The position numbers and the translations under genes were made by a program. From Nemertoderma westbladi (taxonomy: Eukaryota; Xenacoelomorpha; Nemertodermatida; Nemertodermatidae), in contig JAUCBJ010004651.1 of NCBI GenBank assembly GCA_032718475.1, positions 1-64,000 of the forward strand: DNA of 64,000 bases, given 5' to 3'. How positions within the stretch are numbered: the first letter of the stretch is position 1; each line of letters begins with the position of its first letter. The notes beneath the pieces were generated by a model, which saw nothing but the letters and a program-made list of their open reading frames with translations, did no database searches and was not told where the DNA came from. Positions 21,202 to 31,803 of the stretch are shown here, one piece after another.

Positions 21202-22738
21202 TAAGGTGAGATTAAATCTCTAATTAAACACAACAAAAATATTACGTACGAATTTTTAGGGTAATTTTACAGGAAGTCTACAAACCAGCCTAACAAAGGG
21301 TTAGATTTCTGGTTATTACAACGGACAGGGTACTACGGTATTTGAAATAATAAGTAGTAGTAAATATATTGCACTGTCCAGATAGGAAAATACCACCGCC
21401 TGACGACCTATAACCGTATCGCTATAGGTACTACGTTATGTATCACGGAGTGTTCCTACCCAGAAGTTAATAGAGCTAACGAATGTGCCTATCAACCACT
21501 TTACAACACAAATATACTGCCTACACACTAATTACTTCGGAAAGCACTGTACACTAAACCCTAAATTAGGTACAAGTACCGGTATAACAAATAATCAGTA
21601 GTTAAATATACTTGAACAGTTAAAAGAACCACGGCATCTGCTGGAGTGACCAGAGCACAAAGTCACCAGTCTTGTCCTACGCCAAGCAGCCCGTGTAGTA
21701 CCGGGGTTAATTTAACTATAACGGTATGTGTAACAAGCACAATTACTGTAGGAATAAACTTGGGGACATGAATGTTGCGAATAATCGCATAAACTCTGAA
21801 TAATAAATATTACGCTACCCGTACAGAATACTCAAACAAAATACAAACCAAACGCTGGCAGACTACCACCAAGCCTAAATAAACTACCGTACGTGTAGAT
21901 TCTGAAATGGTTAGTTAGTATGCGTTCTAACACGGTAGTACGACTTATTCTTTAAGAGGGGATTGACCTTACAGCATACGGCTGCCCCAACTTACTAACG
22001 GCACTTTATCAGACAAACTCCACACACACAGCAATCTCTTCAGACCTAATAATAGCTAGACAACAATCCAGCCTACAAAATATCTGAGTAATAACTATTA
22101 CGGTACCTGAACAGACCACACAAACAAACACAGGCTAAAACGCTGGCAGACTACAATCAAGCCTAAATAAACTACAGTATATGCAGATTCTGAAATAGTT
22201 AGTTAGTATGCGTTCTAACACGGTAGTACGACTTATTCTTTAAGAGGGGATTGACCATACAGCATATGGCTGCCCCAACTTACTAACGGCACTTTATCAG
22301 ACAAACTCTACACACGCCGTAATCTCTCCAAACCCAACAACAGTCAGACAGCAGTTCAGCCTACAATTATCTGAACAATCTGAGCAGACTTACACGTCTT
22401 CAGCTCAATATTAACTTACTAGGAAATAAAACCGACAGAAATAAGTAAGCTCCAAAAGAAACAAGGGGTGTACAGTCCCTAATCTCTTAAACAGCCTACC
22501 GGTATGCACTAATCAAATTCGAATAATACTAATGTACTTATACAGCAGTACCGGTTAGGACAGTTGGGCCTACAGACCTACAGAAGTACCGGTTCTGGCA
22601 GTTGGACCTACGGACCTACAGCAGTACCGGTTCTGGCAGTTGGGCCTACTGACCTACAGAAGTACCGGTTCAGGTTTACCGGTCACTACGGTATTTTGCA
22701 ACCTTATTGCTTACTGCAATAAGATCGTTAACTGTTAT
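21202..22738 (-). other. 5' leader of the LTR element with ~290-bp tandem duplication
   Basis: Non-coding. Two copies of a ~290-bp block (about 21850-22140 and 22142-22430), each with TGCGTTCTAACACGGTAGTA and AAGAGGGGATTGACC. Near 22553-22680 there are three ~42-bp units with GTACCGGTTCTGGCAGTTGG. The primer-binding site should abut 22738 in the element's sense (ATAACAGTTAACGATCTTAT), but I cannot assign its tRNA. Confidence 0.6.
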
Positions 22739-23927
22739 TGTTCGCGCTTTTGAAGACCTTTAGCAGTTTAACCTGCCAAAATTTATATGTCTTTTAGTTA
22801 ATTAAAACACCTTTAGCATACGACAATATTTTATGCTAATAAACAAAACATTAACCGAAGCCAGCCCATGCGCGATCATTCACCCGATGGATACACCCGG
22901 GAGGCTGAATTCGGCTGCTTAAATTTTATTATTGCAGTGTAAGATTGCAGTGTAAACCTACTGTATTATTCGATTGATCACTAATAATTAATTTCTGACA
23001 GATATTATTGGCTTTCGGGAAATATTAACAGTTCCTTTAGGACGTGGCGCTCTATCTATTTAAACAGAGCTAGGACTTATACTAAACGCAACGATACTGC
23101 TTATGATTAAAGTATAAGGCGCATTCTTTAGGAAATGCTTTGTTACCAATCACAATCATGCACACTATTCTGCCGACAGTCAGTAAATTTGATCACACAT
23201 AAAGAGAGCAGCAATTGACTCATGTAGGGTCTGCTAAATAACATTAGATTCAATACACACCACATTGATATAAATCGCAATTGTTATGTATAGCCTGTCT
23301 CTCTAACCTGTAGTGTATCAAGAAAATTGGGAATTTTGGGTGATTTATCAGTATTCTCCAAAGAGCAATATTTCCTCAACAAATCGATACAATTAATAAC
23401 TGACGGTAAATAACAGTACAAACAATATGATTAGTGCAGTTAAATTAAGTGAGTGAGACTAGTTGGATTAGATAACAGTTATACTTTCGATAATTTAAGC
23501 AGTTTTACTAGAGTTCTTCCCAAAAGCCGGTGGTCTGGCGAAAAATGGGAACACAACAACAGAATCATATAAAGAATCATATGACTACATAACTATACGA
23601 GGATACCAACTACCCTTATTCCCCGAAGCTCCCGTCCAACACAGAGGATGAGCATACAGATAGGAAATTCAGTTCAGTAGCTCTGGGATAGGTCAAAATC
23701 AACGCCCACTCAAATTCTATTGGCCGATACGGACAGCAGGGTTGAGGCAACCTCCCTAAGCTGGTTGGCCGATCGAGCAGAACCCAGATACCTTCGTACA
23801 GCACATCAGCCAATAAGCGGGTAGCTTGCACTATTTTAGCTATAGATCCCTTTTAGAGTATTCTAGCGACCGGGGGGGAACTGGCCAGCAAAGCAAATGA
23901 ATCAGTTATCCCACAAAAGCTTTTACA
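22739..23927 (-). repeat. 5' LTR
   Basis: 1189 bp, near-identical to 13938-15126. In the element's sense it is followed by the leader at 22738. It would supply the promoter and transcript start; I cannot place the TATA box with confidence. Confidence 0.93.
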
Positions 23928-23932
23928 TAGGT

Positions 23933-24122
23933 GCCATACAGTATAGTTTGGTGTAAGTTGGATGCTGTTGTGTTGAAGTTGGGTGTAGTTGGTGAAAGTT
24001 GGGTGTAGTTGGGTGGTAGTTGGGTGAAAGTTGGGTGTAGTTGGGTGAAAGTTGGGTGTAGTTGGGTGTAGTTGGGTGTAGTTGGGTGAAAGTTGGGTGT
24101 AGTTGGGTGATTAGGCTGACCC
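23933..24122 (-). repeat. Right arm of the foldback element, outer part with minisatellite
   Basis: GTGCCATACAGTATAGTTTG and then GTTGGGTGTAGTTGGGTGAA-type repeats, ending GATTAGGCTGACCC at the TSD. It is the reverse complement of 10212-10410. Confidence 0.9.
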
Positions 24123-24131
24123 TTTTTTCAC

Positions 24132-24643
24132 ACTTTGGATACTGATAGAAGTGGGTGACATTTCCGAATTATTGCTTCCAGAAGGACTGGTACGGGTATA
24201 GTCAACTTTGGTTGAAATTGGTGTCACAGCACAGGCTCAGATAAGAATCGAACATAGTACACTTTCTTACCTTGAATTTGACTTTCCTCCAAGCAGCTGG
24301 GTCCCCTGTCGGTGGCAAGGACATCACAAGTTCCATCAGGTTCCCCAAAATACTCTTCACATGATTTCTTTAGTTCTTCTATTGTAAAGTCATGATAATT
24401 ATATGGTACAAAATGACGGCTACCAAGTGTAGCATATTTACCTTGTCGATTTACAAATTCTGAAAGTCGTTGAACATTCACATATGCACTTCCAGTACTG
24501 GAAGCACTTCCAGTACCGGAACGGGAACCCTTGCATAATTTCGTCCCCTGCCGATCCGATTGTCGTTTTATACGCTTAGCCGCCAGTTTATGTTCAATAT
24601 TAGCCAGCAGATCACCATCTTCCTTGCGGATTTTCCTTTCCAT
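24132..24643 (-). pseudogene. 5' part of the split alpha-kinase-like gene
   Basis: ATG at 24643 opens about 139 codons ending TGA at 24224. It has a basic N-terminus (RKIRKEDGDLLANIEHKLAA), a Ser/Gly linker, then a compact conserved-looking module (FVNRQGKYATLGSRHFVPYN, then YHDFTIEELKKSCEEYFGEP and KKVYYVRFL). From about 24232 a different frame is open through the insertion point at 24131. It joins the kinase frame at 10211 in phase across the 9-bp TSD. So one frame change (1-nt indel or a tiny intron near 24224-24240) plus the foldback insertion separate the module from its kinase. I do not recognise the N-terminal module. Confidence 0.7.
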
Positions 24644-24649
24644 AATCAC

Positions 24650-25021
24650 AATTTAAACTACCGGTACCGTATATCTTGGTAAAAGCCTAGGCCTATAGAC
24701 TGATAGATATGCCTAAACAGATATAAGCCTGCTGATTGCGATACTGGTTAACTGGCACCGATACCATTACAGCATTACAGCATTAATACTGTACCAGACT
24801 GCCAGAATGAGATCTCTCTAAATGAGAATCGACAAAATTCGGCAATACGAAAACGGTACAGGTACCGTACCGTATCGTATCCCGTATCGGTAAGTATTTC
24901 TGCTTTTTGTATCAGTGCTCCTAGCACAGTAGCAGTACTGCAGTATCAGTAGGCCTACAATCTGACAGTACTACAGCAGTACAGTATACAGTATTCTTAG
25001 TACAGCAGTCTGGCACTGGCA
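24650..25021. other. Spacer between kinase gene start and right arm
   Basis: Expected to include the promoter of the - strand kinase gene. Rich in TACCGGTA and GTACAGTA-type words; no TATA box that I would defend. No gene. Confidence 0.4.
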
Positions 25022-25463
25022 GCCATGGTCCAATACTATTACTGATTCTGGGGGCAGTGGCAGCCCTGGGCCACGAGGGGTTATTTTATTTTTTTTTATT
25101 ATTTTTTTTTAATGGCAGCCATGGGCCAATACTATTACTGATTCTGGGGGCAGTGGCAGCCCTGGGCCACGAGGAGGCATTTTATTTTTTTTTACTTTTT
25201 TTTTCAATGGCAGCCATGGGCCAACTGTTATCTGATTATGGGGTGATGGCAGCCCTGGGCCACGTGGGGTATTTTTTTTTATTTATTTTTTTTTATTTTT
25301 ATTTTTTTTTTATTTTTATTTTTTTTATTTTTATTTTTTTATTTTTATTTTTTTATTTAAATATTTTTATTTTTTATTTTTTTATTTTTTTATTTTATTT
25401 TTTTTTATTTTTTTTTTTAATATTTTATCAAGAGTTTTATAGTGGCAGCCATGGGCCACCATA
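25022..25463 (-). repeat. Right arm of the outer inverted repeat
   Basis: Reverse complement of 8396-8872 with the same three sub-units. It differs mainly in the lengths of A/T runs. Ends GGGCCACCATA followed by CGGCTG, which repeats the left flank at 8390-8395. Confidence 0.9.
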
Positions 25464-25487
25464 CGGCTGTACCTAGGTATTACTGTA

Positions 25488-25797
25488 GCAAGCAAGCAAG
25501 CAAGCAAACATTCGGCCGAAGCCGGAGGCGACCCGACTGCCCGGAGGCGACCCGACTGCCCGAAGGCTCCTCTTTCGATAGCTGCTACCCGAGGGTAGGG
25601 GTGGGCGCTACTCCTATCCCAAGTTTTGCTCCCAGTCTGCCAGTTATTTAACTGGTACTCATTTTATCGACCCCAGTGGATGAAAGGCTGAGTGGACCCT
25701 CTGACCCTGGCGGGGCTGAACCTACAGCTACAACCATTACAGCATTAGATTGCAGGCCCGGCGCTCAACCAAATGAGCTACCCCGCCTTCTTCCATC
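25488..25797 (-). mobile_element. Complete tRNA-derived SINE
   Basis: On the - strand: a tRNA-like head (GGCGGGGTAGCTCATTTGGT as A box; GTAGGTTCAGCCCC as a degenerate B box). A central block follows with CAGCCTTTCATCCACTGGGG and GATAAAATGAGTACCAGTTA, then a GC-rich body and a (CTTG)n tail. TSD TATTACTGTA at 25478-25487 and 25798-25807. The GATAAAATGAGTACCAG block resembles the conserved central domain shared by SINEs of several marine invertebrates; this recollection is unverified. It would be mobilised by a LINE. Confidence 0.85.
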
Positions 25798-25911
25798 TAT
25801 TACTGTATTCAGGTATTATTTATATTTTAGCTGTTTAGCAGTTTAGGGCAGTAAGGGCTGTACAGCTGTAGGGCTGAACAGTCTGACAGTGCAGCAGTAG
25901 GCAGGTAGGTA

Positions 25912-27738
25912 GGGTAAGATATCCCTATTCTGCTATTCCGGACTGCCGGACATTGCAAATTCCGGACAACCGACTCAAATTCCGGACAAACCACTTATTC
26001 AATACAAATTATACCACGAAAATTAAGAATTCTGCGGTTTTTCTGTAACCTGTCTGTCTGTATTGCATTGCGTTACTTTTATTACTGAATTGACTGATTG
26101 AGTAGTAGATTAGGCCTAAATGTGTAAAGGTCCCTCAGACAGTCAGAATAGGATAGTCAGTTACATAAGGCCTGACTTTTGCTATACCGGTACAGCTATT
26201 GCTATGCTATACACTGATACACCATGTCCCGTAATATAGTGTCATTTTCTGATGACACGGACCCCCCCCCCCCCCCCCCCAGATTTTTCTACAAATCTTT
26301 ATTATATTGCTTGAAATTTGAAACACCACTAGTTCCACTCACCCTCGATGACCCCATGAAGCCGGAATTTTCGATTTTGTCTTTAAATTTTTTTTATAAG
26401 CGTTTTAAAAAAGTGTCTTTTGCGAAATCGCACCCTCCGTATCGTGGACATTCTTCACATTAGTCGTAATTTTTTAATATCATTAGAAAGCTTGCCTTGC
26501 AAGGATTCGAAATATGTAGGCCTAACAATATCTAAATTTCGTTGAGAAACAACTGAGATATAGGAGTTCAAAGATTGCAAGAATTATCGTTCGCTGGAGG
26601 CCATTTATTCAATGTAATAAATACACAATGTTCTGGAACATTTTGTTTAAGAATAAATAGCTACGCAATATATATATATTGGATAGGAATGCTGCTGTTA
26701 CCAACCAACTTATAAAATAGGCTAAATAACACATTCTAGAATTTAATAATTAGGCTACGTATAAAAGTAAAAGTAAATTTGGCTGTATCTTGTTTATTTT
26801 TAATTTGTTTAGTTTAATTTAGTTGAGAAATAGAGTGAATCTGAGTCTCTGACTGTCTGAGATTCATATATATAATATAGGTATTGAATTATTATCAACT
26901 CATCGTCATCATACGCAATTCATCAGTCCCCTGCCTGCTAGAAATTTGTACCTTAAGTACAATTTTATTGGTGAGTGAGACAAGAAGGGAACCCGAAGTC
27001 TTTTCTCTCTTGGCTCTTAAGGCAGGGAAGGGAGGGTGACAGTCTGCTCTACTGCTCTAATGGGTTTGTGTACTGAATAATATTCTACACAGAATGAGTC
27101 CTGGACTTCTGTGATCTGGCGTTTTACAGTGATTGAAAGTTATACCTGTATACTGCATAGAAATGGATAGACAGAAAAACGAACAGAAAGACAGACAAAC
27201 GAACAGACAGACAAATGACAGGTTGGTTAACAAATTATTGACATTAACGAAGTGTGTTTGCTTAGAAATTCAAAACAAAAAAGTTGTGCAAATTGGAAAA
27301 TTGTATGAATTCAGACTTTCATGAACTAGTGTTTTTAAGTGGTGGAAAGACAGTCAAACAGACAGGTAGACAACTGAACAGAGCCCCACCCCTTGACAAC
27401 ATGGCAGCATGGTGATACATGTATTCGGGTCTTTAGGCAGTTAGGCACCTTTCTATAATGTAAACTATAGATTTTTATAGCAAATAGACATAGGCAGAGA
27501 CAAATTTATACTCTGTCCGGAAATTGGACACCTGCCCAAATACCGGACAACCCAATCTCCAACCAAAAAGTGCCTATTTGCGCCTGTTAGATGGCGCTGG
27601 GCACTCAATGATAAGATTTTATTTTGATGTAGGATAATGTCCTGTACTTTTAGAATCATCTTTTGATTGGAGGAAACTATGGTTGAGCTACAATAAAGGA
27701 AAATTCGGAATTCTGTCCGGAATTGGGGTATCTTACCC
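25912..27738. mobile_element. TA-flanked TIR element (non-autonomous DNA transposon)
   Basis: The left end GGGTAAGATATCCC and right end GGGGTATCTTACCC are inverted copies flanked by TA (25910-25911, 27739-27740). Both subterminal regions carry repeated ATTCCGGACA-type motifs (25938-25995; 27510-27545; 27710-27722), typical of transposase-binding clusters. TA target use points to the Tc1/mariner/pogo side, by inference. The interior is AT-rich with a C tract near 26262-26280 and GACAGACAAACGAACAGACA repeats near 27170-27215. No transposase ORF. Confidence 0.7.
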
Positions 27739-27852
27739 TACCTGTCAACCTGTATCGGTATCTAAATCTAAGTGTTAAGTTAATTAAGAAATATTCACTA
27801 CCGGTACTGAACTGCAGCTGTACAAAACTACCGGTAGCCCTCCCTTAATAAA

Positions 27853-30800
27853 ATGATAGCGCCGAGTAGCAGTGAAGATGATGGCGACGCAGAGGATTAC
27901 TACCCGGAACCGAACCCGATGCACGCGGGTCTCTGTCTACCGCCGGGTTACGTGTTCGACAACCAATCGCTGACCCCGAGCCGCCGCACCGGACACGGAC
28001 CGTCGTCTGCCGTCCGGGAACGCCACAGCGTGGCCCCGTCCGCGGGCCGACTCAGTCTCTCGGTAACGGACGGACCCCTGCTCGGCGGCCAACGACGCTC
28101 CCATCGCCCCAGCACGGTCCTCCGACCCGCGTCTCCGTCGCCTTCCTCGCACTCCATCGAGAAGGAACGCGAGACCGAACCGGAAGACGAGGAAGAACTC
28201 CGAACTAAACGACTCCAACTGTACGTTCTGGTTATCCGATGCATCGCGTACCCCTTCAACGCGAAACAACAGACCGATATGGCGAGACGACAGCTAAAAG
28301 TCACAAAACAAATGTTGCAGCAGGTTAAAGAGCGTTTCAGCGCTTTCCTTAAAGGTGATACCTCGATAGCGGCTGACGAGGCTTTCTGCAACGCGGTTCA
28401 GCATTACTATGACGTGTTCCTTCGAAGTGACCGCGTCATCAAGATGGTCCAGAGCGGCGGCTGCTCTGCTTCTGATTTCCGGGACGTTTTTAAATCGATG
28501 ATCGAAAAACGAGTTCGTTCGCTGCCGGAGATCGACGGCCTCTCGAAGGAGACGGTGCTGAGCAGCTGGATGTCCAAGTTCGACTCGTTGTACCGCGGCG
28601 ACGAGGACACCACTCGTAAGCAACGCGCCGCCGCCAACGCAGCCGCCTCCGAGGTGATCCTCAGCAAGGAGCAACTCTACGACATGTTCCAGAACGTTCT
28701 CAACGTGAAGAAGTTCGAGCACCAGCTGTTGTACAACGCGTTGCAGTTGGACTTGGCGGACGAGCAAGCCTCGCAGATCCGCCGCGAGTTAGAGGCCCGC
28801 AAGCAGTTCTGCGAGTCGTTGACCAAACGCTCGGGACTTCCCAAGTTCCTCGTCAAGGAGATGGAAGGGATGTACCTCGAGGAGTTGAGCAGTCAGGTCA
28901 ACATGCTGATGGGCAATTTAGAGAGTCTCCCTGTCTCTAAGGGCTCCAGCGACGCGAAGTACAGTCTGCAGAAGCTGAAACGGGCGCAGAACGCCTCCGT
29001 CTCTATGATGGATTCAACTGACGATCAGGAATCCTCTTTGAGTAAATCTGATATTGTTTTATCTTTCAGTCTCGAGGTCATGGTTATGGAAGCCCAAGGA
29101 CTCAAACTCTCACCTAATAAGATCGTTTATTGCACGATGGAAGTGGAGGGAGGCGAGAAGCTGCAGACGGACCAGGCCGAAGCTTCGAAGCCTTGTTGGG
29201 ACACCCAAGGCGACTTCACCACGACGCAACCGCTCCCCGTCGTCAAGATTAAACTTTACACGGAATCCACGAGTATCTTCAGCCTCGAGGACACCGAGTT
29301 GGGTAAGTTGATTCTGCGTCCGACTCCGACCGGAACAAAAACCCCGGAGTGGCACAAAACCACATCGGGCAAGTCGAATTCCGAGATTAAGTTGAAACTC
29401 TCGGTGAAGATGGAGAAACCGCAGAATATGAAGCATTGCGGGTATCTGTACGCGTTGGGGTTGCAGCACTACCGGAAGTGGAAGCTGAGGTTCATGGTGT
29501 TGGTGCAGGTGTCGCAGTACACGTTCGCATTGTGCAGCTACCGTGAGAAGAAGGCGGATCCCAGCGAGATCATGTCGATCGACGGCTACACAGTGGACTT
29601 CGGGGAGCCGCAAACCGGATTGGTCGGCGGGAAGTTCTTCTTCAAGGCGGTTCGCGAGGGGGATAGTCTGACGTTGGCGTGCAACGACGAGAACGAGCGG
29701 ATCCTCTGGGTGCAGGCGTTGTACCGCGCCACCGGGCAGACCCACAAACCGGTGCCGCCGCCCAGCAGTAAGTCGGGGGCGCCGCTGTCCCGCACCCAGG
29801 GTGCGTTGGACCGGGCGAGTTGTCAGGGGATGGAGGAGTACATATCGGCGAACCCGTTGCACTTCGACCATCTCGCGTTGTTCAACACGTTGCAACGACT
29901 CGCCTTGGACTACCGACTCAACGATTCGTTCTCGTGTCTCGGTTGGTTCTCCCCGGGGCAGACCTTCGTCCTAGACGAGTACTGCGCGCGGTACGGTGTC
30001 CGCAGTTGCCATCGCCATCTCTGCTACATGGCGGACCTATTAGATCGCTCGGAGCACGGCTACATGGTGGACCCCAAGCTGCTCCACTATTCTTTCGCGT
30101 TCTGCGCTTCCCACGTCCACGGCAATAAGATCGGGGGCGTCGCCACCGTGCTGCAGTACGAGAAGGAGCGATTCGACGAAGTTAAGTCGCGACTTCGCGA
30201 CATGTTGGAGCATCAGATAACCCACTTCCGGTATTGTTTCCCGTTCGGGAGGCCGCAAGGAGCGTTGAAGGCGACCGTCACGTTGCTGGAGCGGTTCATC
30301 GCCGCGGAATACTCCGGGATATCGAATTTCGAGCAGGTCCTCATGAAGGAGATCAGCGTCCCGATCCCGGGGGACGAGACCCGGAAGACGGTGAAGAACT
30401 GTCTGGAGGAGGCGGCCTTGGTTAACTACGAGAGGATCTCGTCGTACGCGCAGGTCGAAGAGATCCAATATGGGGAGGAGGCGAGCAGCAAGGCGCGGTT
30501 GGATAACATGATGAGGTTGGCCGAGTTGTGCGTGGAAACGATGCAGCAGAACGAGGAGTACCACGCGGAAGCCTTCGCGTTGTTCGCCGATTTACTCCTC
30601 GAACACAACGAGTTGTTCTGGTCGTTGTTCGCCGTAGACATGGACGCCTGTCTGGAGTCGCAGCCCTCGGACACCTGGGACAGTTTCCCGTTGTTTCAGG
30701 TTCTCAACGATTACTTCCGCATCCACGAGCAGCTCCGGGACGGGCGGTTCCACGAACATCTCCGCGACTTGTTCGCCCCCCAGGTGGTCCGCTACGTCGA

Positions 30801-31803
30801 CCTCATGGAGGCCTCCATCCAGCAGAGCATCCATCGCGGCTTCGAGCGCGAGCGCTGGGAGCCGCACGGCAACGGTTGCGCAACCTCGGAGGATATCTTC
30901 TGGAAGCTCGACGCGCTACAATCCTTCATCCGGGATCTCCACTGGCCGGACGAGGACTTCTCCGAGCACCTCAACGTGCGGCTCAAACAGGTCGCCGCCG
31001 ATATGATGGAGGCCTGCATCAACCGCACACTCTCCTGCTACGAGGCGACCCTCAAGAAGGGCCACGTGTTCGGCAGATCCACGGATTACGTAATCCCCGG
31101 GGAGCTGTGCGTTATGATTAACGTGGTTCTCGACGCTCAAGACAAGGTTAATCGTCTGTGTGTGTTGCCTGACGCCGCAGACCCTTACAAGTACCACAGC
31201 AAGGTGGATCAATGCATCAAAAGCGCCATCGCTAATATGCAGACATTCCTTATCAACAGATACGTTACAGTCCTTGAAGGCGTCCTCACTAACCTCTCCC
31301 GCTACGACGAAGGCAGCATCACTGGCTCGTTTTTCTCCTTTACTCGCGCGATCACCAGCAAAGCGGTGAACGCCGTCAACTCGCAGTTCTCGCCGTTGCA
31401 GCAAGCAAAGCCCGGCGCGGAGCTCGCGATCACCTACGTTACCTTCGTCCGCGACAACATCGAGACTCTCCACGAGAAGATCCCGGAGGAGCACTTCATA
31501 ACGACGGTGTGCGACAACTGGTACCAGAGCAACGTGACCATGATCTGCGAGTTCCTCACCGATCGTATCAGCAACAAACTCCAGGTCTACCAGACCGTCT
31601 GTCTAATCACCATCGTCAAGAAGGTCTATCGCACCTTCCAACTGCACGGAGTTCTCCCGGAGACGCTGAAGAGCAACACGTACGAGAACATTAAGAAGCG
31701 ACTTCACCTCGAGGAAGCCTCGGCTTCTATATCGGGGGCGACGTTGACCTGCGGCTCTATAGATGAACTCGGTATGGACGAGGATGGGGATATCGACGGA
31801 TAA
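27853..31803 (+). CDS. CADPS: Calcium-dependent secretion activator (CAPS), intronless
   Basis: One uninterrupted 1316-codon frame. CAPS primes dense-core vesicles for Ca2+-triggered exocytosis at the plasma membrane by binding phosphoinositides and SNAREs. Order: acidic, variable N-terminus (1-95); conserved helical region ([19 protein letters not shown] near 117; [19 protein letters not shown] near 217); C2 domain about 395-520 ([20 protein letters not shown]); PH domain about 525-632 ([10 protein letters not shown] ... [13 protein letters not shown]); MUN domain from about 665 ([36 protein letters not shown]) to about 1200; short acidic tail. Length matches the family (1250-1390). The ATG is the first in frame after a stop. 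The CDS is far richer in G+C than its flanks. CADPS genes elsewhere have many introns, so this is either a retrogene or a lineage-specific intron loss. No poly(A) or TSD was seen. Confidence 0.95.
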   Translation: MIAPSSSEDDGDAEDYYPEPNPMHAGLCLPPGYVFDNQSLTPSRRTGHGPSSAVRERHSVAPSAGRLSLSVTDGPLLGGQRRSHRPSTVLRPASPSPSSHSIEKERETEPEDEEELRTKRLQLYVLVIRCIAYPFNAKQQTDMARRQLKVTKQMLQQVKERFSAFLKGDTSIAADEAFCNAVQHYYDVFLRSDRVIKMVQSGGCSASDFRDVFKSMIEKRVRSLPEIDGLSKETVLSSWMSKFDSLYRGDEDTTRKQRAAANAAASEVILSKEQLYDMFQNVLNVKKFEHQLLYNALQLDLADEQASQIRRELEARKQFCESLTKRSGLPKFLVKEMEGMYLEELSSQVNMLMGNLESLPVSKGSSDAKYSLQKLKRAQNASVSMMDSTDDQESSLSKSDIVLSFSLEVMVMEAQGLKLSPNKIVYCTMEVEGGEKLQTDQAEASKPCWDTQGDFTTTQPLPVVKIKLYTESTSIFSLEDTELGKLILRPTPTGTKTPEWHKTTSGKSNSEIKLKLSVKMEKPQNMKHCGYLYALGLQHYRKWKLRFMVLVQVSQYTFALCSYREKKADPSEIMSIDGYTVDFGEPQTGLVGGKFFFKAVREGDSLTLACNDENERILWVQALYRATGQTHKPVPPPSSKSGAPLSRTQGALDRASCQGMEEYISANPLHFDHLALFNTLQRLALDYRLNDSFSCLGWFSPGQTFVLDEYCARYGVRSCHRHLCYMADLLDRSEHGYMVDPKLLHYSFAFCASHVHGNKIGGVATVLQYEKERFDEVKSRLRDMLEHQITHFRYCFPFGRPQGALKATVTLLERFIAAEYSGISNFEQVLMKEISVPIPGDETRKTVKNCLEEAALVNYERISSYAQVEEIQYGEEASSKARLDNMMRLAELCVETMQQNEEYHAEAFALFADLLLEHNELFWSLFAVDMDACLESQPSDTWDSFPLFQVLNDYFRIHEQLRDGRFHEHLRDLFAPQVVRYVDLMEASIQQSIHRGFERERWEPHGNGCATSEDIFWKLDALQSFIRDLHWPDEDFSEHLNVRLKQVAADMMEACINRTLSCYEATLKKGHVFGRSTDYVIPGELCVMINVVLDAQDKVNRLCVLPDAADPYKYHSKVDQCIKSAIANMQTFLINRYVTVLEGVLTNLSRYDEGSITGSFFSFTRAITSKAVNAVNSQFSPLQQAKPGAELAITYVTFVRDNIETLHEKIPEEHFITTVCDNWYQSNVTMICEFLTDRISNKLQVYQTVCLITIVKKVYRTFQLHGVLPETLKSNTYENIKKRLHLEEASASISGATLTCGSIDELGMDEDGDIDG

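Larger units (their letters stand above)
13938..23927 (-). mobile_element. BEL/Pao-like LTR retrotransposon lacking RT (inner level)
   Basis: Length 9,990 bp, bounded by 1189-bp direct LTRs (TGTT..ACA on the + strand, TGTA..AACA in the element's sense) and a 5-bp TSD TAGGT at 13933-13937 and 23928-23932. Order in the sense of the element (- strand): 5' LTR, 1.5-kb leader, integrase, 1.6-kb spacer, four overlapping ORFs, 3' LTR. Gag, protease, RT and RNase H are absent, so it must depend on another copy. A second copy starts at 61077. Confidence 0.9.
10212..24122. mobile_element. Foldback-like element with minisatellite-bearing inverted arms (middle level)
   Basis: Left end CGGTCAGCCTAAACACCCAA is inverted at the right end (GGGTGATTAGGCTGACCC). 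The 9-bp TSD TTTTTTCAC lies at 10203-10211 and 24123-24131. Arms contain CACCCAACTACACCCAACTTT-type minisatellites next to about 0.5 kb or more of unique sequence. Drosophila FB elements share this design: long inverted repeats with internal direct repeats and 9-bp TSDs. The span is 13,911 bp, or about 3.9 kb without the nested LTR element. The insertion interrupts coding sequence: deleting it with one TSD copy joins the two halves of the kinase frame in phase. No transposase was found. Confidence 0.85.
8396..25463 (-). mobile_element. Inverted-repeat element enclosing an alpha-kinase-like gene (putative foldback-type transposon, outer level)
   Basis: The left terminus TATGGTGGCCCATGGCTGCC is inverted at 25444-25463, and the arms match for about 0.45 kb. 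The 6-bp direct repeat CGGCTG flanks both ends (8390-8395 and 25464-25469). Subtracting the inserted 10212-24122 element and one copy of its 9-bp TSD leaves about 3.15 kb. That remainder holds the two arms, short spacers and one gene, the alpha-kinase-like protein on the - strand. This geometry suggests a transposon with a gene between its arms. An inverted segmental duplication flanking a host gene is the alternative. No transposase is visible. Confidence 0.6.

Noticed and set aside
29054-29075. 3' splice site (TTTTATCTTTCAG) inside CADPS
   Set aside because: The surrounding codons match the conserved family sequence without a gap, so no intron is removed there.
27937-31494. Long - strand frames opposite CADPS
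   Set aside because: Shadows of a GC-rich coding strand; no domain is recognisable.
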